Positions 52,756-62,261 are shown, counted from the stretch's first letter. The stretch: 64,000 nucleotides of DNA from Flavobacterium aquiphilum (GCF_027111335.1 NZ_CP114288.1:1922001-1986000); one strand, 5' to 3'. Translations and numbers: made by a program. Notes: generated from the sequence alone by a model not told the origin.

Positions 52756-53054
52756 GTATTACTTTTTTCGATGATTATTTTGACTAAATCATTTGTTCCC
52801 ACAACTCCAGATTGCCTCCATAATTGTTTTCCTTTTTGAAAAAGAATCATAGTGGGGACACCGCGTACTTGATATTGTGAAGCAATTTGCTGGTTTTTGT
52901 CCACATCTATTTTGATGATCGAAATTCGGTCGCCCAAATTGTCTTTAACCTGTTTCAGGATGGGTGCCAATGTTTGGCAAGGTCCACACCAAGTAGCGAA
53001 AAAATCGACTAAAACAGGTTTTTCGGATTGAATGATATCGTTGAAAGTACTCAT
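52752..53054 (-). CDS. Thioredoxin
   Basis: A 100-residue thioredoxin with the CGPC active site in FFATWCGPCQTL and the cis-Pro motif RGVPTMILF. It is cytoplasmic and lacks a signal. It lies in the sulfur cluster, where a thioredoxin can reduce persulfides or regenerate rhodanese and persulfide dioxygenase products. It overlaps the DUF6132 gene by four bases. Confidence 0.95.
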   Translation of the reverse strand: MSTFNDIIQSEKPVLVDFFATWCGPCQTLAPILKQVKDNLGDRISIIKIDVDKNQQIASQYQVRGVPTMILFQKGKQLWRQSGVVGTNDLVKIIIEKSNT

Positions 53055-53064
53055 TTTTTAAGCG

Positions 53065-53253
53065 TTATTTTTTTGGAATTGTACAGCCGTTTGGTCCACA
53101 GCCCGTATTGAAAATTACTTGAACTAAGAAAAATAATCCAAATACGATGAAGAACCATTCGTTTGTATAATAGGCTTGGGAGAATAAAAATAGTGCAAAA
53201 GCAAGACGGAAAACCCGCATGACATGCCAGTTGCTAAATAGGATTTCTTTCAT
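53065..53253 (-). CDS. Small membrane protein with CGPNGC motif
   Basis: A 62-residue membrane protein with two hydrophobic helices (about 12-28 and 32-48) followed by CGPNGCTIPKK. The paired Cys in CGPNGC resembles a thioredoxin-like or metal/sulfur binding hook. The family is related to small YgaP/DUF2892-like membrane proteins but is not clearly assigned. It lies 11 bp before the thioredoxin gene, in the sulfur cluster. Confidence 0.72.
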   Translation of the reverse strand: MKEILFSNWHVMRVFRLAFALFLFSQAYYTNEWFFIVFGLFFLVQVIFNTGCGPNGCTIPKK

Positions 53254-53287
53254 TTTTTCTTTTAAAATGGTTTAACGTTTATGAGGT

Positions 53288-54124
53288 TCAAACAAAATGC
53301 TTTCCAATTTTGTATTTGATATCATAAGCGATTTCTTTTTGTAATGTTTCTAATGCAATTTCATTTTTGCTTACAATCAAAACTTCGGCAAAATTACTAC
53401 TCATACTTACGTTTAAGATGCCTTCAATTGAAGAGAATTTTTCTGAAACTGTATTTTTACAACCACTGCATGTAATTCCTTCAAACGGGTATAAATTGAC
53501 AAGGACTTCGCTGTTTTTTTGAAATTCAATAAATAATTCGGAATCAGCTCTTTTTTCTGCAGAATTTCGGCAAATTTCCATTTTTAAAAAATCAAAAGAC
53601 TTCTGAAAAAGAAGATTGTATTCTTCCTGGCTTCCGCCAAATGGAGGCCCACTTTCGAAAGTTCGATTGAATAATAAGCCTGCAATTTTTCCTTTATCAT
53701 CCAAAAGTTGATGCATTTTCCAAACATATTTTTGGCGCATTGTTGGAGGCAAGGCACAAAAGAAAGTTTGTTCAAGAATCAAGTCATAAACTCCCCGATG
53801 CTCAAAAAAGTCACCCAATACGATGTTAATATTGGAATTGTCTTTGAACTTGAATTTTAAGTTCTCTACTAATGTTGGTGCAATGTCAATTACAGTAATA
53901 TTTGTAAATCCTTGTTCCAAAAGATATTCAGCTTCATAAGTATTCCCGCAGCCCGGAATCAAAATCGAAATGTTTTTATCTTTTAAAGAGTCAATATAGC
54001 TTTTTAAAGGAGGTGACACTTGACCAAGATCCCAAGCTGTTGAGTTAGCCTGATATTGGTTATCCCAATAGGTTTGATCCAATGGTTTTTCACAAGAAGT
54101 TATGCAGCATTGTAAGTTTTCCAT
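53288..54124 (-). CDS. TPMT-family methyltransferase fused to an HMA-like domain
   Basis: A 278-residue fusion. Residues 15-200 are a thiopurine-methyltransferase-type SAM enzyme: TYWDNQYQANSTAWDLG, the SAM loop ILIPGCGNTYEAEYLLEQG, and LEQTFFCALPP. Residues about 207-278 form a heavy-metal-associated-like module with GITCSGCKNTV (C219/C222). Extra Cys lie at the N-terminus (C6, C7, C11). TPMT relatives methylate thiols, sulfide, selenide or tellurite. HMA domains bind thiophilic ions, so a chalcogen or metal substrate is suggested. It sits among sulfane-sulfur genes, 33 bp upstream of the membrane protein gene. Confidence 0.82.
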   Translation of the reverse strand: MENLQCCITSCEKPLDQTYWDNQYQANSTAWDLGQVSPPLKSYIDSLKDKNISILIPGCGNTYEAEYLLEQGFTNITVIDIAPTLVENLKFKFKDNSNINIVLGDFFEHRGVYDLILEQTFFCALPPTMRQKYVWKMHQLLDDKGKIAGLLFNRTFESGPPFGGSQEEYNLLFQKSFDFLKMEICRNSAEKRADSELFIEFQKNSEVLVNLYPFEGITCSGCKNTVSEKFSSIEGILNVSMSSNFAEVLIVSKNEIALETLQKEIAYDIKYKIGKHFV

Positions 54125-54127
54125 GAA

Positions 54128-54331
54128 TTATATTTTTTTATTGGTGTTGATGCCAAAAAGAGTGTATAATGGACAGAAACTAATAAAACTGGTTAGTAAA
54201 AAGATGATAGCAAAAGCCAATAGGACAATTGCCAATGTACCGGTTATTATACCCGAATAGTATAATATTGCAATGATTATTCCTATTACGGAACGAATCA
54301 ATTTGTCTGTAGAACCCATGTTTTTTTTCAT
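54128..54331 (-). CDS. DUF2892 (YgaP-type) membrane protein
   Basis: A 67-residue membrane protein with two long hydrophobic helices and a conserved FCPLYTLFG motif, beginning MKKNMGSTDKLIRSVIG; this is the DUF2892 consensus. In other bacteria the domain is found fused to rhodanese in YgaP, where it may help move thiocyanate or sulfur species across the membrane. Here it is a separate gene between the dioxygenase fusion and the TPMT-HMA gene. Confidence 0.9.
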   Translation of the reverse strand: MKKNMGSTDKLIRSVIGIIIAILYYSGIITGTLAIVLLAFAIIFLLTSFISFCPLYTLFGINTNKKI

Positions 54332-54373
54332 AATAAAAAGTATTTATAGGTTGATGAATATAGTGACTGATTT

Positions 54374-55789
54374 TTATTTCATTAGTTTACTTTGACACAC
54401 AAAATCGGTTTTGGGAACATCAGTTTTGGCAATAGCATTAAACCCACCTTCAATTTCACTGAAATTTCTAAAACCACGGGCTTGTAAAATTGATGCTGCA
54501 ATCATGCTGCGATAGCCACCGGCGCAGTGCATGAAGAAATGTTCTTTTGGGTCAATGTCTTTTATCCAATCGTTAATGTTTGCGAGCGGTTTGTTGAACG
54601 CTTCTTCAACATGTTCGGCGCTGTATTCACTTGGTTTACGAATGTCAATAATTTTGCTTTCGCCAATTTTTACTTTCGTTTTGAATTCTTCTGCGGTGAT
54701 TCGGTTGATGGTGTCAACATCTTTACCGGCATTTTTCCAGGTATCGAAACCTCCTTTTAAATGACCTACTAAATGGTCAAAACCTACACGGCTCAAACGG
54801 GTTACAGTTTCTTCTTCTTTTCCTACCTCGGTAATAAGTATGATAGGTTGGTTTACATTGGCGATCAGAGCGCCTACCCAAGGGGCAAAATCACCGTTGA
54901 TTCCTATGTTTATTGATTGTGGAACGAATCCTTTGGCAAAATCACTGTTGTTTCTTGTATCCAGAATTAATGCTCCTTTTTCTTCAGCTATGGTTTCAAA
55001 TTCGGTTACAGATAAAGCATGCATTCCATTTTGTAAAACTTCCTGAAAACTATCGTACCCTTTTTTATTCATGGCAACATTCATCCCAAAATAGGCTGGG
55101 GGAGGGAGCAGTCCCTCTGTAACTTCCTTGATGAATTCAGCTTCGGTCATATTGTCCCTTAATGCATAATTGGTTGCTTTTTGGTTTCCAATAGTCGATA
55201 CGGTTTCTTTACTCATGTTCTTTCCGCAGGCACTACCGGCTCCGTGTGCTGGATAAACAATGACATCGTCTGCCAGAGTCATTATTTTGTTTCTTAACGA
55301 ATGGAATAATAAGGCCGCTAATTGATCCTGAGTCATCGAAGCAGCTTTTTGGGCAAGATCAGGTCTTCCAACGTCGCCAATAAAGAGCGTGTCTCCTGAG
55401 AAAATTGCATGATCTTTTCCGTTTTCGTCAATCAGTAAATAAGTAGAACTTTCCAGTGTGTGACCGGGCGTATGCAATACTTTTATTTTGATATTACCTA
55501 TTTCAAATATTTGATTGTCAGTAGCAACTGTAGCTTTAAATTCGGGTTGAGCGGTTGGACCATAAACGATTTCTGCATTTGTTTCTTTGCTTAAATCCAA
55601 ATGTCCCGAAACAAAATCGGCATGAAAATGAGTTTCAAAAATATATTTCAACTTAACTCCATCACGTTCGATACGGTCCAAATATGGTTGGGTTTCTCTC
55701 AACGGATCGATTATAGCCGCTTCGCCATTGGAAGTGATATAATAAGCACCTTGTGCCAGACAGCCAGTATAAATTTGTTCGATTTTCAT
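54374..55789 (-). CDS. Persulfide dioxygenase-rhodanese fusion (CstB-like)
   Basis: A 471-residue protein with an MBL-fold persulfide dioxygenase domain (about 1-240). The metal site HFHADFVSGH provides H54, H56, D58 and H63; GHTLESSTYLL and FSGDTLF follow. A rhodanese-like domain (about 265-345) has no catalytic Cys. A second, active rhodanese has C422 in HCAGGYRS. The same MBL-inactive rhodanese-active rhodanese order occurs in CstB. Glutathione or other persulfides are oxidised to sulfite, and sulfur is transferred to give thiosulfate. It lies at the centre of the sulfur cluster under probable Crp control. It is cytoplasmic. Confidence 0.93.
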   Translation of the reverse strand: MKIEQIYTGCLAQGAYYITSNGEAAIIDPLRETQPYLDRIERDGVKLKYIFETHFHADFVSGHLDLSKETNAEIVYGPTAQPEFKATVATDNQIFEIGNIKIKVLHTPGHTLESSTYLLIDENGKDHAIFSGDTLFIGDVGRPDLAQKAASMTQDQLAALLFHSLRNKIMTLADDVIVYPAHGAGSACGKNMSKETVSTIGNQKATNYALRDNMTEAEFIKEVTEGLLPPPAYFGMNVAMNKKGYDSFQEVLQNGMHALSVTEFETIAEEKGALILDTRNNSDFAKGFVPQSINIGINGDFAPWVGALIANVNQPIILITEVGKEEETVTRLSRVGFDHLVGHLKGGFDTWKNAGKDVDTINRITAEEFKTKVKIGESKIIDIRKPSEYSAEHVEEAFNKPLANINDWIKDIDPKEHFFMHCAGGYRSMIAASILQARGFRNFSEIEGGFNAIAKTDVPKTDFVCQSKLMK

Positions 55790-55798
55790 GGTATTTTT

Positions 55799-55846
55799 AT
55801 TAAGATATAAAGTTACTAAGATTCTGAGTAACTAAGGTTTTGATTT
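55799..55846 (-). repeat. ACTTAG-type repeat upstream of the persulfide dioxygenase gene
   Basis: Plus CTAAGATTCTGAGTAACTAAG (in parts) just before the start of the dioxygenase gene; similar to 36218-36256 and 36728-36750. Confidence 0.5.
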
Positions 55847-55950
55847 TTAAGTTTTAAAGGTTCAAAAATGTAGAAAATGTTATTGTTGTTTCTTGTTTAC
55901 TATTTGTTGCTTTTTGTTGCTTTTTTGCCCTTTGCTCTTTGCCTTTTGTA

Positions 55951-56736
55951 TTAGAAACTTAACTCCCTGATAATAATGTATATTCCCATCACTAAAATAA
56001 ACCATCCAAAAAAGGGCTTGAGTTTGTTTCCGTCTATTTTTTTAGACAAAGAGGAACCTATAAGCATTCCTATAAAAGCAATGGTTGAGATACTCAATAG
56101 GAAAGTATAATTAATTGGTGTGCCAATGTATAAATCACCGGCAAATCCAATGGAAGAGTTAATAAAAATGATCAATAATGAAGTCCCTACGGCTTGTTTC
56201 ATAGGTAAATTGGCAAAAAATATCAGAGCTGGAATAATTAAAAAACCTCCGCCTGCACCAAGAAACCCGGTCACAATACCAACGACAGAACCGATTATTG
56301 CCAATTGAAAATAATTAGTTTTTACTGATTCTATTTGAGGGATCTTTTTTTGAATCATAGAAATTGATGCAGCCATCATCAAGACTGCAAAAACAATCAT
56401 AATCAGGAAATCTTTGGTGACCTGAAAATCATTTATCGTAAAAAGTACATTAGGAATTTTTAAGATAATTACTTCACGGATTACCAATATGGAAAATACG
56501 GAAGGAATGGCAAAAAACAATGCCGATTTGATTTTGAGATTTCCCATTCGGTAATGACTGAAACAACCAGACAAAGCTGTAATCCCGACAATAAATAAGG
56601 AATAACTTGTGGCTAATTTAGGGTCTATTTTAAATAAATAAACCAATATGGGAATTGTCAAAATAGATCCGCCACCACCTATTAAACCTAGTGAGAGTCC
56701 TATAACTACAGATGCTAAATAACCAATGTATACCAT
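55951..56736 (-). CDS. TauE/SafE-family sulfite/organosulfonate exporter
   Basis: A 261-residue membrane protein with about eight helices, starting at MVYIGYLASVV, the typical N-terminus; an earlier start at 56781 adds a short hydrophilic tail. GLSLGLIGGGGSILTIPILVYL and FLGAGGGFLIIPALIFF are the family's duplicated glycine-rich motifs. It probably exports sulfite or thiosulfate generated by the persulfide dioxygenase. It lies upstream of that gene in the same direction and downstream of the crp-family gene. Confidence 0.9.
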   Translation of the reverse strand: MVYIGYLASVVIGLSLGLIGGGGSILTIPILVYLFKIDPKLATSYSLFIVGITALSGCFSHYRMGNLKIKSALFFAIPSVFSILVIREVIILKIPNVLFTINDFQVTKDFLIMIVFAVLMMAASISMIQKKIPQIESVKTNYFQLAIIGSVVGIVTGFLGAGGGFLIIPALIFFANLPMKQAVGTSLLIIFINSSIGFAGDLYIGTPINYTFLLSISTIAFIGMLIGSSLSKKIDGNKLKPFFGWFILVMGIYIIIRELSF

Positions 56737-56907
56737 GTTTGCTTTTTGTTTAGGCAAAGATGCGAAGACTATTTTTGACATACTGTAACTTTTGTCACTT
56801 AGGGAAAGTTTAGAAAGATTAGAAGGTTAGAGGTTGAGAAAGTTTAAAAGTTTAAAAGTTTAGAGGTTTAGTTTTGCCCTTTTGCCCTTTGTTTTTTGCC
56901 CTTTGAA

Positions 56908-57534
56908 TCACATCAAAATTTCAATCTGGTTACGGCTCAAAACCACCAAACCTCTTTGTTCCATTTTTTTGAGCAGTCTTGAAATGACTTCTCTTGAAGT
57001 GTTTAAATCAGAACCAATTTCCTGATGGGAAAGTTTCAGCTCTTTGCAGCCACAAGCTTCGACCTGTCGTTTCAGGTAGAATTCAAGGCGTTCGTCCATG
57101 GCTCTAAAAGCTATGCTGTCAATTACTTCCAAAACTTCTTCAAATCGATTGCGATAACTGCCAATCACAAATTCGTACCAGGTTCGATGTTGCATCATCC
57201 ATTTGTCCATTAAAGCCAGCGGAACCATAATAAGTTCGGCGTCATCCACCACTTTTGCCATAAACTGACTTTTTTCACTATTGACAGAGCATACCATTGA
57301 TAAGGCACAAGCTTGCCCGGGCTGCAAATAATACATAAAAAATTCACCACCATCAATATCTTCACGATACACTTTGATAGTTCCTTTGCTAACCAGGACT
57401 GTATTTTTGATGTATTGCCCGGTACGCATAATCACTTCGCCCGAACTAAAGTTTTTAATGACTTGGTTTTCTTTAATGTCTTTAATTAATTCGTTTGAAA
57501 AGGATGGGAATAATTTTTTTAACTGATCTTGCAT
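56908..57534 (-). CDS. Crp/Fnr-family regulator of the sulfur cluster
   Basis: A 208-residue regulator: a cyclic-nucleotide-binding-type beta-barrel (about 20-115) with VLVSKGTIKVYRED, a coiled coil, and a C-terminal helix-turn-helix (about 165-205; SHQEIGSDLNTSREVISRLL). It lacks the FNR N-terminal Cys cluster but has four Cys (GQACALSMVC and EACGC). They could sense redox or sulfane sulfur, although this is inferred. It is the first gene of the block running to the DUF6132 gene. Confidence 0.9.
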   Translation of the reverse strand: MQDQLKKLFPSFSNELIKDIKENQVIKNFSSGEVIMRTGQYIKNTVLVSKGTIKVYREDIDGGEFFMYYLQPGQACALSMVCSVNSEKSQFMAKVVDDAELIMVPLALMDKWMMQHRTWYEFVIGSYRNRFEEVLEVIDSIAFRAMDERLEFYLKRQVEACGCKELKLSHQEIGSDLNTSREVISRLLKKMEQRGLVVLSRNQIEILM

Positions 57535-57888
57535 TTTGAGTTTTTATTTTGGAGTGAATTGGCGATCGATATTGTAAAATTAGTAAAAATTGAAGCTGTT
57601 TTTATAAATAGCTATGGATAGTATATTAAAACTAAGACAATAATTTTTTTATTGAAATCTTAGCCAAAAGTTTTAAACGGTGAAGATTTAGTATAGTTTT
57701 TTTAAATGAGCGTAATCCTGTTTGTATTTTAATTAAAATTACTTCTTTAATAATTTGAAAAACAGGCTTTTTTTAGGTGTTAAAGAATGAATCCTACGAA
57801 AACGTTTTCTTTGATTTTTTGATTAATTCACAAAAAAGAGGTGTATTGTTTGAGAAAAACCTCGTATTTTTACAAAAAAATATAAATT
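57535..57888. other. Gene-free region between divergent crp-type and rhodanese genes
   Basis: A 354-bp AT-rich stretch between divergently transcribed genes. No repeat copy, hairpin or coding ORF was recognised. It must contain the promoters and possibly Crp-family binding sites, but no convincing palindrome was seen. Confidence 0.5.
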
Positions 57889-58194
57889 ATGAATCTAACA
57901 CAAGAGGAATGGGTTTCCCAATTAGAGGCTGATGATAATGCAGTGATATTGGATGTAAGAACCGAAGATGAATGCGATCAAGGCATAATAGAAGGTGCTA
58001 TCAATATAGATATTCATAAAGGACAGGAATTTATAGATGCTATTGAGGCATTGGACAAAAACAAAAATTATTATGTGTATTGCCGCTCAGGAATGAGAAG
58101 TGCAAAAGCATGCGAGATAATGAACGAGTTAGGTATTGAAAATGCCTATAATTTGCTCGGAGGAATAATAGAATGGAATGGAGATATAGTTTAA
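57889..58194 (+). CDS. Single-domain rhodanese
   Basis: A 101-residue cytoplasmic rhodanese with the active-site loop YCRSGMRSAKACEIM containing the catalytic Cys. DVRTEDECDQGIIEGAINIDI is the usual substrate-loop start. It probably transfers sulfane sulfur and complements the persulfide dioxygenase fusion, although it is transcribed divergently from the cluster. A strong terminator follows (58201-58225). Confidence 0.93.
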   Translation: MNLTQEEWVSQLEADDNAVILDVRTEDECDQGIIEGAINIDIHKGQEFIDAIEALDKNKNYYVYCRSGMRSAKACEIMNELGIENAYNLLGGIIEWNGDIV

Positions 58195-58200
58195 CATCAT

Positions 58201-58225
58201 AAAGAGGCCATAAGCCTCTTTTTTT
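58201..58225 (+). terminator. Terminator after the rhodanese gene
   Basis: AAAGAGGC / GCCTCTTT stem with a loop of about five bases, followed by a run of T residues. Confidence 0.85.
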
Positions 58226-58263
58226 AAGATCAATAAAAAATAACCAAAATAACCGGAAAAGTA

Positions 58264-59844
58264 ATGAATACAATACCTCAAGAATTTAAAATAACTGCCC
58301 CACTGGTTCAAGACACCTATTTGGTAAATGGTGAATTGAAAAAATGGACCGGTAAAACAACACCAGTATATTCTACAATTTCGTCAACCGAAAAGTATGA
58401 ACCAACATTATTAGGTTCTATCCCTTTTATGGGAGAGGCTGAAGCATTAGAAGTGGCAGAGTCTGCAAAAGCTGCTTTCAACAACGGACAAGGTTTATGG
58501 CCAACAATGAAAGTTGTTGATCGTATTAAATGCATGGAGAAGTTTGTTGAAAAAATGAAAGAGACCCGTACAGAAGTAGTTAAACTTTTGATGTGGGAAA
58601 TTGGTAAATCACTTGGAGATTCTGAGAAAGAATTTGACAGAACGGTAGAGTATATCAATGATACTATCGAAAGCTATAAAGAATTAAACAGCCGTTCGGC
58701 ATATTTTTCTAAAGTGCAAGGGATAAATGCTATGGTGCGTAGAGGACCCATCGGAGTAGTATTGTGTCTTGGACCATACAATTATCCATTGAACGAAACT
58801 TTTACATTGCTGATTCCTGCTTTGATTATGGGGAATCCAGTAATTTTCAAACCGGCTAAGCATGGTGTATTATTGATTTCGCCATTGTTGGAAGCTTTCA
58901 GAAGTTGTTTTCCTAAAGGAGTTATTAGCATTGTTTATGGTAGAGGACGTGAAATTGCTTCGCCAATTATGAAATCCGGAAAAGTTGATATTTTGGCTTT
59001 GATCGGAAACAGTAAATCAGCAATTGCTTTGCAGGATCAACATCCAAATAAAAACAGATTACGTTTAGTATTAGGATTAGAAGCCAAGAATCCTGCGATT
59101 ATATTACCGGATGCCGATTTGGATTTGGCAGTTCAAGAATGTATAACAGGTTCATTATCGTTTAATGGTCAACGTTGTACCGCATTGAAATTGATCTATG
59201 TACACGAAAATGTAGCAGCCGAATTCAACAAACGTTTTGCTGAAAAAGTGGATGCGCTTAAATTTGGAAATCCTTGGGAAAAAGGAGTAGCATTGACTCC
59301 GCTTCCGGAAACCGAAAAACCGGCCTATATTGAAGAATTGATTAAAGATGCCAAAGAAAAAGGAGCTAAAGTAATCAATCCAAAAGGTGGAAAACGCACA
59401 GAGAATTTTATTTACCCAGCTATTTTGTTTCCGGTAAGTAAAGATATGAGAGTTTATAATGAAGAGCAATTTGGACCAGTTGTTCCGGTTTTGACTTTCA
59501 AAGATATTCAAGAACCATTGAACGATATGGCAGAATCTAACTACGGTCAACAAGTAAGTTTGTTTGGAAAAAGCATCAAAACCATTGCACCGCTAATTGA
59601 TACATTAGTAAATTTGGTTTGTAGAGTAAACTTGAACAGTTCTTGCCAAAGAGGACCAGACGTTTTCCCTTTCACAGGAAGAAAAGATTCGGCTACAGGA
59701 ACATTAAGTATCCATGATGCCTTGCGTTCGTTCTCAATCAGAACTTTTGTAGCTTCAAAAGACAATTCTTATAACAATGAGATTTTACAAGATTTGTTGA
59801 ACAGCAAAGAATCGAATTTCATCAATACCGATTATATTTTGTAA
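58264..59844 (+). CDS. gapN: NADP-dependent glyceraldehyde-3-phosphate dehydrogenase
   Basis: A 526-residue aldehyde dehydrogenase-superfamily enzyme of the non-phosphorylating GAPDH type, oxidising glyceraldehyde 3-phosphate directly to 3-phosphoglycerate with NADP. The catalytic Cys is C305 in [10 protein letters not shown]. The catalytic Glu lies in [21 protein letters not shown] and VIFKPAKHG bind the cofactor. This long form is commonly annotated in flavobacteria. It bypasses ATP formation and supplies NADPH. It is monocistronic between two terminators. Confidence 0.9.
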   Translation: MNTIPQEFKITAPLVQDTYLVNGELKKWTGKTTPVYSTISSTEKYEPTLLGSIPFMGEAEALEVAESAKAAFNNGQGLWPTMKVVDRIKCMEKFVEKMKETRTEVVKLLMWEIGKSLGDSEKEFDRTVEYINDTIESYKELNSRSAYFSKVQGINAMVRRGPIGVVLCLGPYNYPLNETFTLLIPALIMGNPVIFKPAKHGVLLISPLLEAFRSCFPKGVISIVYGRGREIASPIMKSGKVDILALIGNSKSAIALQDQHPNKNRLRLVLGLEAKNPAIILPDADLDLAVQECITGSLSFNGQRCTALKLIYVHENVAAEFNKRFAEKVDALKFGNPWEKGVALTPLPETEKPAYIEELIKDAKEKGAKVINPKGGKRTENFIYPAILFPVSKDMRVYNEEQFGPVVPVLTFKDIQEPLNDMAESNYGQQVSLFGKSIKTIAPLIDTLVNLVCRVNLNSSCQRGPDVFPFTGRKDSATGTLSIHDALRSFSIRTFVASKDNSYNNEILQDLLNSKESNFINTDYIL

Positions 59845-59865
59845 TCATTTCTTAAACATTTTAAT

Positions 59866-59898
59866 AACCGTCTCATTTTAAAAAGTGAGGCGGTTTTT
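59866..59898 (+). terminator. Terminator after gapN
   Basis: AACCGTCTCATTTT / AAAAAGTGAGGCGGTT-type stem followed by T-rich sequence, 22 nt beyond the stop codon. Confidence 0.8.
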
Positions 59899-59977
59899 AT
59901 TTTCAAATAGTTGTTTTGAAATTTAGTTAACTGATTTGTTTTTAGAATTTATTCCAAAATGTTGTTTGCTAATTGAT

Positions 59978-59985
59978 TATATTTG
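59978..59985 (+). promoter_or_regulatory. -7 element upstream of a small membrane ORF
   Basis: TATATTTG matches TAnnTTTG. An ATG at 60058 begins only a 12-codon frame; the longer membrane-protein frame is offset from it (see 60127-60279). Confidence 0.35.
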
Positions 59986-60126
59986 TAGTAGCGATTCCTA
60001 GTTTTTTCTAACTATTGAATATTGCGTTCAAATGGTTTTCTATAGGGTAACTGAATTGATGAATTTTTTACTACTACAAACATCAAAAAGAGAATAAAAA
60101 TAGCAGCCAGAAATGTTCATGGACGA

Positions 60127-60279
60127 TTGCACCGTGAGCCTTTTTATGTGCATCCCAGACTAAGTTTTATTCCTAATATTGTCATCAACATTCTTACCTT
60201 CATTATAGCAGTAGTTTTGATAGCCTCTGTTTTATATTTATTGGTCCGTTTTCTTATCAAAGCATTTTATCATTTGTAA
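60127..60279 (+). CDS. Possible small membrane protein or frameshifted remnant
   Basis: A 50-codon frame, opened here at a TTG, encodes a basic segment followed by a long hydrophobic helix (NIVINILTFIIAVVLIASV) and a basic C-terminus ending RFLIKAFYHL. The coding look of the helix is good, but no ATG occurs in frame; in-frame residues continue upstream to a TGA at about 60052. A nearby ATG at 60058 is in a different frame. Either a non-ATG start is used or a frameshift has broken the gene. The 533-bp gap has no other candidate. Confidence 0.4.
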   Translation: MHREPFYVHPRLSFIPNIVINILTFIIAVVLIASVLYLLVRFLIKAFYHL

Positions 60280-60377
60280 TCTGAATTTATAATTTTTTTT
60301 AAAAATTTGTTACAAAATCTTCATTTTTAGACTTACAGATTATTGTTACCATCATCAATAAACCTAAAAATCTAAAA

Positions 60378-62261
60378 ATGAGAAAATCAAGCCTGTTAAA
60401 ATTAGTATTAGTATTTCTGTTTTTTCAGCAAAATATTTTTGCACAAGAGCTTTATATGCCCAGAAATATAAAGGAAGCTTATGAAAAAGGAACCCGTTCA
60501 ATGGACGGTTTGCCTGGCAAAAAATATTGGCAAAATCATGGTAAATATGACATGGATATTAGCGTAAATCCAGCCACAAAAATGGTCAGTGGAGCAGAAA
60601 CCATAGTTTATGAAAATAACAGTGCTGACACATTGAGGAATATGGTAATACGATTTGTGAATAATATACATAAGCCTTCTTCTCCCAGAGGCGGTAGTGT
60701 TAGTAATGATTTTTTGTCAAATGGATTAACGATAACTTCTTTAAAAATAAATGGGGAAGTTTATAAGGAAGATGCAAGAAATTGGGGAACGGTTGGTAAT
60801 GTAAAAATGAATAAAGTGATATTGCCACATTCCAAAGCAACCCTTGAGATCGAATGGAACTATCCTTTGTCAAAAGAAAGTGGAAGGGAAGGACAAATAG
60901 ACGAAACTACTTTCTATGTCGCTTATAGTTATCCTAGAGTATCTGTTTTTGACGATTACAATAGATGGGATAGATTGCCTCATACAGATCGTCAGGAATT
61001 TTATAATGACTTTAATGATTATTCTTATACAGTAAAAGCTCCAAAAAATTACGTAGTATATGGAACGGGAGATTTACTGAATCCTGATGAGGTCTTGCAG
61101 CCGGAATTTGCAGATCGTTTAAAAAAATCATACACGACAGATGAGGTAGTGCACATAGCCAATGAAAAAGAAATGAGTTCAGGAGTTGTAACTCAACAAA
61201 AGGAATGGAATAGCTGGAAATTTCAGGCGAACAATATTACTGATGTTTGTTTTGGTTTAAGCAACCATTATGTATGGGATGCCGGAAGTGTTGTTGTAGA
61301 TGCAAAAACCAAACGCCGGGCGAGCACTCAAGCCACTTATGATATTGTAAAAGGAACCGATTTCAGAAACTCTGTTAAAAATAGTAATTACGCATTGTCT
61401 TGGTTTTCTAATAATTGGCCAGGTGTACCTTATCCATACTCTAAGATGACCGCTTTTCAAGGATTTGCAGATATGGAATACCCCATGATGGTTAATGACT
61501 CCCAAGTTGGTGATCCGAATTTTGCACAATTTGTACAAGATCATGAAATTGCACATACTTATTTTCCTTTTTATATGGGAATAAATGAAACCAGATATGC
61601 TTTTATGGATGAGGGCTGGGCTACTACTTTTGAATATTTGATTGGTATAGAAGAGCGCGGTAAAGAAGCTGCCGATAAATTTTATAAAGAATTCAGAATT
61701 GACTATTATATAAATGATTCTTCAGCAGAGGAAGATCAGCCTATAATTTCGATGTCAACACAAGTATCAGAGGCAGGTTATGGTAACAACTCGTATGGTA
61801 AAGCATCGCTTTCTTATCTTGCCTTAAAAGACCTGCTGGGCGACGAGCAATTTAAAAAAGCACTGCATTTTTATATGGAAACTTGGAATGGTAAACATCC
61901 TATTCCTTGGGACTATTTCAATTGCATGAATACAAGTTCGGGCAAAAATTTAAATTGGTTTTTCAATAATTGGTTTTTTTCCAATAATTATATCGATTTG
62001 ATGATAGAAAAAGTTGAAAGTGTTAATTCGAAAAATTCAATTTGGGTCAAAAATGTAGGAGGGTTTGCCATTCCTTTTGATGTTATCGTTGTTTATAAAG
62101 ACGGATCAAAAGAAATTTTTCACCAAAATCCATCTATTTGGCAAACTAATCAAAAAAACACTGTAATTACTTTGAAATCAGATAAAAAAATTAAGTCGAT
62201 TTCTCTTGATAATGGTATATTTATGGATGCTAGTCCCTTAAATAATATGTTGAATTATTAA
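60378..62261 (+). CDS. M1-family zinc metallopeptidase, exported
   Basis: A 627-residue gluzincin aminopeptidase-like protein with a signal peptide (cleavage near IFAQ, about residue 22). The zinc motif is H389-E-x2-H393 and E412 (HEIAHTY with DEGW), matching HExxH-x18-E. An N-terminal beta-domain (about 40-270) matches the M1 fold. The gene starts 99 bp beyond the small membrane ORF, without clear coupling. It probably cleaves N-terminal residues of peptides outside the cytoplasm. No sorting domain is visible. Confidence 0.92.
   Translation: MRKSSLLKLVLVFLFFQQNIFAQELYMPRNIKEAYEKGTRSMDGLPGKKYWQNHGKYDMDISVNPATKMVSGAETIVYENNSADTLRNMVIRFVNNIHKPSSPRGGSVSNDFLSNGLTITSLKINGEVYKEDARNWGTVGNVKMNKVILPHSKATLEIEWNYPLSKESGREGQIDETTFYVAYSYPRVSVFDDYNRWDRLPHTDRQEFYNDFNDYSYTVKAPKNYVVYGTGDLLNPDEVLQPEFADRLKKSYTTDEVVHIANEKEMSSGVVTQQKEWNSWKFQANNITDVCFGLSNHYVWDAGSVVVDAKTKRRASTQATYDIVKGTDFRNSVKNSNYALSWFSNNWPGVPYPYSKMTAFQGFADMEYPMMVNDSQVGDPNFAQFVQDHEIAHTYFPFYMGINETRYAFMDEGWATTFEYLIGIEERGKEAADKFYKEFRIDYYINDSSAEEDQPIISMSTQVSEAGYGNNSYGKASLSYLALKDLLGDEQFKKALHFYMETWNGKHPIPWDYFNCMNTSSGKNLNWFFNNWFFSNNYIDLMIEKVESVNSKNSIWVKNVGGFAIPFDVIVVYKDGSKEIFHQNPSIWQTNQKNTVITLKSDKKIKSISLDNGIFMDASPLNNMLNY

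Noticed and set aside
53288..57534. Thiosulfate-oxidising Sox system
   Set aside because: No SoxA, B, C, X, Y or Z features; the genes fit sulfane-sulfur detoxification instead.
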